From Branchiostoma floridae (lineage: Eukaryota; Chordata; Leptocardii; Amphioxiformes; Branchiostomatidae): DNA of 45,593 bases. Of this stretch, positions 15,201 to 27,200 are shown in pieces. The stretch is from NCBI RefSeq assembly GCF_000003815.2, contig NC_049988.1, positions 8,901,111 to 8,946,703 on the forward strand, in the 5' to 3' direction. The stretch's first letter is position 1. Each line of letters opens with the position of its first letter. The notes below the pieces were generated by a model. That model had not been told where the DNA came from, searched no databases, and saw nothing but the letters and a program-made list of their open reading frames with translations. The position numbers were made by a program, and so were the translations under genes.

Positions 15201-18200
15201 AGCAATACCAGATAGAAAGCACACGTTTTTTGTTGTACAGAAGTAGAATTATGCTGAAATCAATGGTCATCACGGGGACATTAAATTTCCCATTGGTAGC
15301 TGCAACGTATTACTTTTCCCTGACATGCTGCACATAAAATTCCCTCCAGGTGACGTGGCATACTGCACCACCACGGATGGCCTTCAATGTTTTAATTCTG
15401 ACAACTGGTATACAGAGGATCAACAGTGTTCCAACTACAAAGTTCGTTTCCAATGTGGATGTCCAACAACTCCAGCACCAGTATGTGCCCCGCATTGGAC
15501 TGAGTTCTTTGATGAGAGCACGCCAACTGAGGGACAAAATGGATTGGAGACTGAAACTTTACAAGACCTCAGAACAAAGTACATGATCTGTCACGACCTT
15601 CCCATTACTGGTGTGGAGTGTGTGGATGACAATGACGTATCATATCTTGACACAGGTGAGTCCTAGCCTCCTATGTTCCATTATTATGATTGTTGGTCAA
15701 TTGTAACACATTTCTCATATTTCAAGTCTTCTGGCAAAATGTTATGCCTATGCTTCCAACAACTTTATTAATCTAATGCAGTATCAGTAATCCTTAGGGT
15801 GTGCACACTTCTTATATCCAGGTGTTCAAGGTGTTCATATTCTCTGTAATACTGTGTAGCTATGATACTTAATAGAAAAATCATGTTTGCCGTTGAGCAA
15901 AAGTAACATTATGTTGCAATCAGTATTCAGCACAGGGAGAGAAAATGTCCCATCTCTAATTTTGCAAAAATACGCTTATCAGCTTTCCCTGGCCAGTGTA
16001 TTCCCTACTCAAATTTCCGTTCAGATGACGTGGCATACTACACCACAACGGACGGGTTTCAGTGTTACAATCATGACAACTGACATTCAGTCAATACTAG
16101 ATACAAAAAAGTACATAGCTGCTGTTGAGCAGAAGCAGCATTATGTTGAAATTAGTGTCCAGCACCAGAACAGAAAATCATAGATCATTTAGTCTGCAAC
16201 ATTTTAGTTTTCCCTGACCAATACAGGCTCTACTTTGAATTCCATCCAGGTGACGTAGCATACTGCACCACAACGGACGGACTTCAGTGTTACAATTCTG
16301 ACAACTGGTACACAGATGATCAACAGTGTTCCAACTACAAAGTTCGCTTCCAATGTGGATGTCCATGTGAAACATACTGGACAGAGTTCTTTGATGAAAG
16401 CACACCTACTGAAGGAGAAAATGGCTTGGAGGCTGAAACTTTGCAAGACCTCAGAACAAAGTACATGATCTGTCACGGTCTACCCATTACTGACGTTGAG
16501 TGTGTGGATGACAATGGCATATCATATCTTGAAACAGGTGAGCCATGGCCTTAGTCCTTGTGCTCCACTATTGTTTCTGGAGGTCGGTTATTTTTTGGTC
16601 CTTTTCTGATGTTTTCAAGCTTGTGGCAAATGTTAGCCTATGCCTCCAAAATTATTTTCAATTGCATAGCTGTTATGTGTATTCAGACTTTGTTAGCTTT
16701 TCGTTAGTACGTCAAGGAGATTGAAACTGATTTTAAAACCGATTGGACGAAATAGAAGAAGGTAACATTACACCATTGTAAATAGTCTCTCTACTACCGA
16801 ATAACAGCGACAATACAAAACATAGTTGCTGTTGAGCAGAAGCAGCATTATGTTGAAATCAATACAACAACATCATAGATCGTATAAAATCAGTAGTCTT
16901 CAACTTTTAGTTTTCCCTGACCAATACAGACTCTACTTTAAATTCCCTCCAGGTGATGTGGCATACTGCACCACAACGGACGGACTTCAATGTTACAATT
17001 CTGACAACTGGTATACAGAGGATCAACAGTGTTCCAACTACAGAGTTCGCTTCCAGTGTGGATGTCCAACAACTCCAGATGTAGTAACAGGTTTGTTTGC
17101 ATCCCTTTTACAGAATGATACCTTCATTGTGATAGAATCCTCTGGAAACAGTAAGTCTCATGTGGAAGTGAATATCCAGCATGTTGTTTATCTTGAATAT
17201 GCCACCTCAACTGTAAACAGTCTTCCAATCAGAATCTACTTACAAATAGTAAAAAGACCAAGATTTTACCCACAAAGGACTCTAAATCCAAATCTGAATC
17301 CAAAACCACCACGAAGGGCACTTAATATTTAAATAACGTTTATGTACACAATATCTATATTCAGCATTGATGGTATCGTCCATTGTTAGGCATCCCTTTG
17401 ACGACACAACCATTGACCACCTATCCACCACCATTCGGAAATGGTACGTACCTGTATACTAATACTTTCGCTTTGATAAGTTGCTAAACCCAATAATAAG
17501 GATTCGATTGAACCTCTTGAAATACCCATAATTGAAGTTACTGGATATCAATCGCATCTACATATTTATGTAGGTGCCCTACTTCTCTGGTGATATTGCT
17601 GATGTGTTATTAATGAGTTAATATATTCAACATAGAAGTTCTTTATGTTCAACCATATCAACATTAATCGAAAAGTGTAACTTAAGTCTCTGTCAACTGT
17701 TACAGAATATTGAAAAGATGAAGTACACACAACCCACCAATAATTTTTTGCTATTTCCCAACCATAATTTAAATATGGTATACAAAATAATGTAAACTTC
17801 TGTAACTGTGGCCCTTTCGGGCCTATCTAAAGGTATCCGATCTATCTGATTTCATTTTCATGATTCATTTCAGTGACAAAGGTCCTTATTCACACATTAA
17901 TGGAGGGATTCAACTACACCAAAAATATGTCCATTGAAGGGACGGCAGACCGGCTGTGGTTGGAAGAAGGTGTCCTATCCATGGTAATTCCTTTTACCTT
18001 AAATTATTTTTGTTGTGCAGTTGTGGACTATAACGTAACTACCATTTTTGTAGGAACTAGTTTATACTTCCCTTGACCCTGACTTATGCCATAACCAGTG
18101 ATCGATCCACGGTTTTATATAAGCCATTAAAGGCACCATTTACTATAAATGCAGAAACTTTCGCGGTGGTTTAATGTTCGCGGTTTACACGGTGGTCGCT

Positions 18201-21200
18201 TCCCGCGAACTTAAAACCACCGCAAACATTTTCCATGGCAGTAAGAGACTACAGTGCATGGTGCTACTGCGAAATTAAAACCACCACAAAAAGTCCATTT
18301 CCCCGCTACTGCGAAATCAAATCTCCGCAAGCTTAAATGCATTTACAGTATACAGGATACCCATGTATACAAATCAATTACAATCTCATTAGATCCAAGA
18401 ATCTATGAGAAAAACATGCATGATTCATTAATTGATAAGGAATGTCAGATGAGGATTGTATTGTTCCATTCTAATCTAAAGTTGTCCTAATCTGTAACAG
18501 CTTTTAATGATCATTAAATTAATATGAACAGAATCTTATGCTGAATGAAATTTAGAATGTTACATATCAATCTCACATTAATCTTAACTTTTCAAGTGAG
18601 TGTGGGTCTTGCTTGTTTGAATCTATTATGTGTTATAATCTGAAATGTTTTATACATATATGTAATACCTGAGTGCACTACTAATTCAGGCACAGTAATA
18701 TCCTTGAAAACAATTACAATGCCATTCTTTATCACTATTTTGTGTTCCAGATTGGGCAGATGTTTGATGATCATCTCGGAGTTGATATTAACTTGACTGT
18801 TACATCAGTTGTGTAAGTTTTCAACCTCTTGCTAGCTTCAGCATTTATGTACTTGACAAATTGTTGTTGACAAAATGTTGATTTCATTCACTTTTTTCAC
18901 AACTTCTTGTGAGAAAAGCCTGTTCAAAAACACTTGTATGTTTGAAGGAATATTTTCAAATGATAATATGTATTCAATGACTTCACTGAAAATGGGCTGT
19001 CCTTAATTGTTTACATTCAGGAATTTATGTTTATGATGTCAATTTACTTACATTCTAGTCCCTTTTAATGTAAATTTATATTGTCAGTACTGGGTAATTC
19101 TATACAGCTCAATATTTCAAACCCATTGACAGATAATGACAAAACATTTCAAGTAATACAATTTTTTATTGTTTTAATTTCTACACAGGGAGGGTAGTGT
19201 GGATGTCACAACCAATGTGGACCTGTTAGAGTCATTGATCCCAACTGCATATTCCCGAATCATGGGGGATGAGTGGCTCAACACTGTAATCAAGGATGAA
19301 ATGCCTCCTGATCGCTATGAATATTTGATAGGCATTGACACAGCACGACGGAAACTGGACGAAGAACATGGACATGTGCACAGTATGTAAAAATTTCTCT
19401 CAAAATTCAATTTTTATTGTACTTGACAAGATTGTTGTTGTTCAGTCTACTAAATACATACTGAGAAAAGTTAGTACTTCAAGCTGATTTTTCATGTGCA
19501 GTTTGAGCGCTTTATAGCTGCAGAAGATAAAAACTTTTAAAAAAGGTCATGATGCTGATGATCCCTGTGCCTTATTTCATGCTTTCTGCTTTCAAATGAG
19601 GAGGGAAGTCAGCAGTGGGTAATCTAACAAAACAGAAATGCATTTCTAAAGATATTCCATATACATACATTATGGACAGGCACATGCTGAATGAAATTTT
19701 TCAAATGTCCTCCAATTCCCAAATATGAACCTGTCTAGTTGACAACACTAAATGTTCATTGTGTATCAAACAAATACTTGAAATTGTCTAGAACATATTT
19801 CTGTAATTGATGATCTAAAGCCCAATTAAAAATGAGCGCAACACCTTAAAATCATAATATGTGTTCTTCTCTTTGACAGCATTGCACTACGCCATGCAGC
19901 ATTGTGGGGACTTCATCCCAGGATGTTACCCAAAGGAGCTTTGCTTAACCTGGGAAAATGAAACAAACTGTCGCTGCTTCAACGGATTCGTATCCAGAGG
20001 TGGCCACGACTGCATACGTAAGTGAAAAGATTCCATTCTAAACCTGACGGTCACAATTTCTTCAACACTCACCTCACCTCACTTCACCTATCCCGTGACC
20101 TCTGTGGGTGTTGACCTCTTCAACACTGTATGGGACTAAACATTTACCATCACAACTTTGAAAGCTTCACCAGATCATTTATATTTCCCTCCCATCCCTC
20201 CCAACTCATCCATACAAAGAAAGCAGAGTATCCTGTTTTCTATCGTCACCAATTCTCTCTCATCACCCTTTGGCAAATGCATTTTTTCTCCATTTCAATC
20301 AGCTGACATGTTGCATGTAAATAGATCTGTCCAGATATGATGCTTGTACTGTTATTCTGATATGTTAGGCCATGAGGTGCTTTGCCTCTTTAAGTTCAAC
20401 TTGGCTTTGTACATTTTGTTCTATGGGAAATGAAAGATGTCTGATCTGAAGAATCGAAGACTAATGTATTGGTTCAGTAGATTTACGCAGTAAATATGAC
20501 ATTCTGCTTACTACCTTAGGTTTAAACCAGGACTTACATACATGTACATGTATTACATTCATTCATATTACCTGCATCATTGTCATATTACCTGCACATG
20601 TACATACAGATTTTGTTCTCCTAAGCTTTTATTTTCATTTTCTTTCTTCAGATATCCATACTAGTACACCACCACCAGGTATGACACAATTACTGCTGAC
20701 TGTTCCACTGGCCAGAGATGGTCATGCGGGCACTTCACATCTGAACACACTCGTCATACGTACCACCATTGCAACAACGCAATACAATAGGCTACCCAGG
20801 CAGCATTGCTGACATTGCATTGAACAAATATATTAGACATATCAATCATCATTTGGCAAATGCTTTTTTCTACACTTCAGTCTGTTGACACATTGCATGA
20901 TATATACATATTCATGTAACTTCTGTATATTTTTGTAAAGTATGAAAAATGGAATAATGAAGAAGAGGAAAAAATCATGATTCTTATTGGTTTAAATTAG
21001 TATGTTAACTCAATTATGCTTGCAATTATGTTCTGCTTGGGTGTAGACTAGGATGCAAAAAAACATACTACATGCAAATCTTCTTCTCCATAACATCACC
21101 ATAACAAAGAAAGTGTATGACACACTAATACTGCTGACCTGCCCACTGGCCACTGGTGGGCACTTCACATTACTGAACACGTCTTCATACCTATAGCTAC

Positions 21201-24200
21201 ATATTCTATTTCATCAAAATTCAAGCAAGGCAATACAATGGTCTACCCAGCCAGCATTGCTGATACCGCATGTCATCAGTAGAACAAATACATCAAACAC
21301 AAGTCACTCAGGATATAGAGATCCTTATTAAGGTTGCATACAATGTTTATACTCAGCGGGGTACATGAAGATGTGTTGCAGAGCTGAATTCAATTCATTC
21401 TCTGTTTAGCTCCGTGTGCAGCATATGTGAGTGACTGCAGGTGTAATGAGACTAGGTCGTTTATCAGCTTGTACTGTACTTTAACCATTGAGTCTTGCAA
21501 TAGACATTCTAGTTCTTGAAGCTGGTATTGTTGGTACCCTTGTAGATCAGGTTGTACAGCAACCAGATAATTTTTGGTATTGAACTTTGTCAAGCATCTT
21601 GCTTGCTGATCTGCTTGGACCTATTCCAACCAATCCCCATTCCAACCAATCCCAATTCCAACCAATCTCCATTCCAACCAATCCCCATTCCAATTGGTTG
21701 GCAACATTTACCATTCTTGCATAATGCCAGTTAATTTGTACCATTGGAATGGACTTCAACATCTAGTAGATCGTATTATCGAATGGTGTTTTAAATCAAA
21801 GACCTCCCTACTCATCAGTTGCCAATAAACATTCTTGGGTTGAGCACGAGGGTTATGTTAGTGGGTTGCAAAAGAAAAGGGTTGATTCATAAGTTTTCCT
21901 TGATCATAAGTCTGTTGGATTTTAATGCTTGACTTTATGTCATACTATTAAAAAGTATTCTTATTCTTCTTTAAAATAATACCTCATTTGTTATTATGAT
22001 GATGCTTTTATGCAATAAGCACAATGATTTTGTGGGTGGGTCGTCTGTGACGCCTGAACACTGTGCAGGTAGGGAATTTGGACAATTTGTTTCAGGACAC
22101 AAATATATAGAGTTATGACGTATATTATGAGGTAATTGGCAGCGTAAAGGTACTAACAAGCTTTCAATGATACACAATATTAGACGACAATTGACAAATT
22201 AGTAATGGAGATATGATTCATAAAATTCAAGTTTCGAAAGTTTTTTGTGCTGAACGTATGTCTGATGTTTTAATCTAATCTCTGTCTTTTTTTTGCAAAC
22301 AGAACGTTGCGAGCCCTACTGGACTCCCTTCTTCAACACCAACTCAACCACAGACGGAGAATATGGTGGGGACATGGAGTTGCTGGCCAACATCAGACAA
22401 AATTACAGCATTTGTGATGATGACAAAATCACAGACATCATGTGTAGGAAAGCAGGAACAAACGAAACTGCTGAAGAGTTAGGTGAGGACATCCTGCCAA
22501 TGTGAAACAAAATATGGAAGAGTTAATTGCACAACGGATTAACGCACACTTCTGTTAACTGCATGGAATCCCCAAATCCCAAACCGATGTGGTCCAGCAA
22601 GATAACTTCACATTATTGGAACAAGTCAGATAATTGCACGAAATTCACTGGCAAATTTGTCGTGCAATTAAGCGGCTTCTACAGTAACTGTATACACATC
22701 AACTAGCTGAAGAATGATGAAGAACCATAATGTTTAATAACCCAGAAATGATGTCAGATATTCTAACAGTCTTAATACTAATGTCACCCATCTTGAAAAT
22801 TAATCGAGTTGACAAACCTGTGAGCTCCAAGTAATATTTTGTGCTTTTTGGCAACGCCTCAGTGGCGAGCCAAATGGTATATTATTGGGATTGCCTTATT
22901 TCGTCAGATCACGAAACCCATTACTTTCAAAGTAGATTATTAGAATAATCGATCATCTGTCGATTTTGAATTTGGCAAATCTTCTGGCAATGAACAAATA
23001 CTGCAAAAGCTGTGTAATGGGTGTAAATATACTATTATATAATGGTGCTAATGTGTACCTTTTTAGCACCATCTAAGGAAATGAGGCATCTCTAGACTTA
23101 GTACATAACCATAGAAAAGGTGCAGTGTGTTTCAGATACACATCAAACCTTCTGATTGGTAGATATGCATGTTGACAGCTGTCACTTCCTTCTAAAGTAT
23201 TAATGTACCAACACTGTGTTTAAGACAACTAGATGAAGATGTGTATCCACTTTTCTTAGGTCAAACAGTTCTGTGCAACATCACCACGGGTCTGATTGGA
23301 TTGAGGTGCTTCAACAACGACAACCTTGACACCGATGCTGGCCAGTGTGAAGATTATGAAGTTTCTTATAAGTGTGGCTGTGACATAGGTATACTTTTAT
23401 TCAGTTTGTCTTTGGTGTTATTTCTTAGGCAGTAATAATTGTCATCAGCATTGTACATTTCAGACAATACAGTGTATTGTCACAATGTTTGAAATGGAAT
23501 CCTTAATATAAGAATATTACATGCACTTTTCACATGTCTTTCATGGTACACTTAGAACAACATGTTCGTGATAAATCATTTTCACTTGTAAGTAAAAAAT
23601 TCTGTTTAACGTCAGCTGTGTTTTAAAGATTATAATGACTTCATGTAGAAGTGCAAACAATAAAACTTGATGCACCGGATTTTTACAGAGATTGTGACTT
23701 CAATACTGTCATCAAGGCTAGTGGGCATTGAGTGGAGTGAAGTGTTTCGTGACATTACCAGTTGGGAGTACAAAGAAGTTAAAAAGTATTACATGAGGAT
23801 AGTAAGTATAAACATCTGACAGTGTTTAGATTAAAAACTATCAGTTGAAATAAAGATAGCCCTGATTTGACAAAGACAGAAAACTGTGACTTCATTGACT
23901 TTATGTGATCATAGCCTTTTCTCTGTATTATATAAAGGATGATACCTACAAAGTTAATGCTTAGGGTTGATTAGAAGTAAACCATGGGCCTGGTTATTGT
24001 AGTCAGCACAAACTAATGTATGGTATAACTTTATTGCACACCAATGTGGAGGCACTGAATTTTTGCTCAAATGATTTCCAAATGCAATCAAAGTCCTGAA
24101 TTCCCTGATAATTATTGTTAATAGATACCCAAACTACCACATTTGTTCTTTATGCATTTAGTTGTTAAGACATGCTTCCTTCATAGGCTCACAGGTGTAT

Positions 24201-27200
24201 AAATCTCACATGCACACGCCTAGCCTTCTTTTAAATTTGTGTTTGGCCGTTTAGACTAAGAGCGTCACAAGAGAAAAGAATGTCTCAATAAAAATATAAT
24301 CCTTGTGTGATATTCAACAAAGTCTTTTAAAAGTGTTGCAAAAAATTTCCCAATCAAAATAATAATACTGGTGAGATATCCAACAATGTTTTTAAAAAAT
24401 ATTGCTCTTTCTGTTAAATCTTATATTCAACAATATTTCATGTTGCCAGTTCTTCTTGTCTCTCAACTTTTCCAGTGCCTGACACTTATCTTAAAGTATG
24501 TCTTATCATGCAAATCAAGCTGGAGTGAGAATCAAAACACAGCATTTTTATACTAACTTACATTGTCTCTCGTATTTTCAGACCCACGCCATGATGGAAG
24601 GCATTGATGGTATCTTCAGTATGACGTTCGTGGGGATCGAGTATGTTATCATGCATTTGTTGATTAGAATTGTAGTCACACCTGTACAGTGGTGGCAAGT
24701 TCAATGTAAGGGGAAGAGGTTTAAGCTGAAAATTTGCATGATAACAAATGTTTGGCACAATTCCAGGTACAACTTGAGTTGAATGCAATGGTACAAAATA
24801 TAGTAGGACTAACCCAGCAGCCAGTTAAGAAATCAAATAAATGCAGCAGTCTGTTGATGTACTAAGTAACAGGCAGTTCAAACCAACGTTTCACCCTTTT
24901 TAACATGAAATCATACTAATTTCAGTATTTTTTCTTGCTCTTTGGAAACCATATTACAAGAATGCTCATGCAGCACCATCTGTGTTGATTGCAGTATTCC
25001 TCAGAAATGACTCAAGCTTTAAGTGTGTTATGTCATCTAAGAATAGGAAACAAAAAATTACCTTTTATATCCAACACTTGTGGCTATTCAACAAATGGGT
25101 GAGATTAATGATATTAATTCTACTACATGTACTCACATTACATAATTGATGATTCATTTGTTCAATACAGGCCAGGGAGTATCATTGTCAGTGTTGAGAT
25201 CAACTCCACCCGAGCTGCTGTGAACCTGCTTCGTTACAGGTCACTAGAGCTGATCGATGACTTCCATATGATACCAGAAGACATGGCTAATGGAAACCAA
25301 TGTGAGTTTACATTGTGACCTCTGAATAGATGGTTATGTTTTAACAGCATTTCATGTTGCTCTGTCATACATCTCCACACATCTTTTATGGAGTCTTATG
25401 ACAAGTACTCAATTTTTTCTTCTAGATGTTGTCCGTCAATTTCTTTGAAATTCTGCAACCTATATGTGCATGGTTTTCATCGTTTTTTGCTAGTTTTCTG
25501 AAAGCGTGTTCCTAAAGTCTGACACATTTTACACCCTCAGCAATATGGGAACTTATGGGAGACGAATGTACCGACCAAATGGATGGTCTACATGAAGGCT
25601 GCACACCTGTGGAAACCTGCTTTTTACATCATCATGGGGAATATCGATGTCGCTGCCACTCAGGTTTCATCGAGAATGAAAACAAAACAAAATGCATGGG
25701 TGAGTACCAAAGAAAGTTGCAATTTTTCTGAATCTGAATTTCACACATTTTAACTCTGCATTGATTAACCTGCAAGCACATATCGCTCAAAGAAAGTACT
25801 GTTGTTACTACATTCTCTTGAACATCAGATGAAAATTATCAGGAACAATTATCAACAAGGAGGAAAGAGGTCAATGTACGATGTATTAATGTAACAGTCT
25901 GTATGACTTTGTGCTCTTAACAGATGTGAACGAGTGTGAAATGGCAATAGATGACTGTTCAGTCTACAACAAAACATGCACGAACACGATAGGGTCCTTC
26001 TCCTGCAACTGCCCAGACGGACTGTGGTGGAATACCACAAGCGCTTCTTGTGGAGGTAAGTCTTTCTCTTCTGCACACAAGAAACAAAGGGAGACCAATA
26101 GGTGGATTACATATTGTGTTTACACAAGTAAACTTAAAAGTTAAACTCCTGGAGCATTCAGACTTTGTTGGCATGTTTGACACATTATTCTAACTAGTAC
26201 AAAATTATATATCAAAATGGATAGAATATATATGAAATGGTGCATATATATGAATTTGGGCCAGAAAATATCTGACAAATAAGACTGAACTAAATATTCC
26301 ACTACAGAGGTTGCAAAGACAAAATGAAATTATTACATAATAATAACAAGCAGGCTCAGTCAAAAATTGAGAATGATGATTGTGCTTCTCCTCATTACTA
26401 TTTCTCCAAAACAAATTTTACTTTTTGTATCTAATTTGTGGTCTATTTCTTTCACAGAGCCCCCTAAACATAAGTGGGTGAACACACGGATCAACGGGAC
26501 TTCACAGCCACAGCAGCAGTGTCCAGACTGTGGCCTGGGAACCTGTGAGTATAATGACACTAACGGAATCCCATTCTGCCGATGCCCTGATGGCTCCACG
26601 GGAGACAACTGCGACTCTGCAGGTAAAAGTATTGTTATCTTTTCTGCATTCCACCTTTGTTTTTGAGAAATTGTATTCAAGTTGTAAATTATTTGGTTGA
26701 GACTAAACATTAATAGATTTTGGTAATTTTATATGACTGACTGATTGATTGATTGATTGACCAACAGATTGATTGATTGATTGATTGAACTGATTGATCT
26801 GAGTATATTCATAGATTGGTACAATCATTGGGTGATTCGTCTTCTTGTCAAAAGTAAATCTCTTATTTCCTGCTAAAACGACTCCTGCAAAAGCAAACAC
26901 TTCACAATTAAAATAAGAATAGGCACCTGTGGTGCTAGAACTAAAAGCGACATTATTTTGGATTTTCTTGCAGTTGCTGAGGCAGGGTCATTGGCAGCTC
27001 TTGCAGCACTGGCAGCAATAATTCCATGCTGCTGCTGTCTGGCCATCCTAGCTGCTCGCAAGAAGCACAAGAAAAGGAAGCTCTTGTAGTAAGTTTCCTT
27101 CTTCAAACTTAAACACTACAACAGTTAATGTGTCTATTTGAGTAACTATGAAAGACATTAATTTTTACATAATATATAACCTCCATTCATTCATTCACTC

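Noticed and set aside
15887-16183. 98-codon ORF overlapping the decayed WxxW exon
   Set aside because: Wrong frame relative to the homologous live exons; the homologous frame contains the stop described as a relic.
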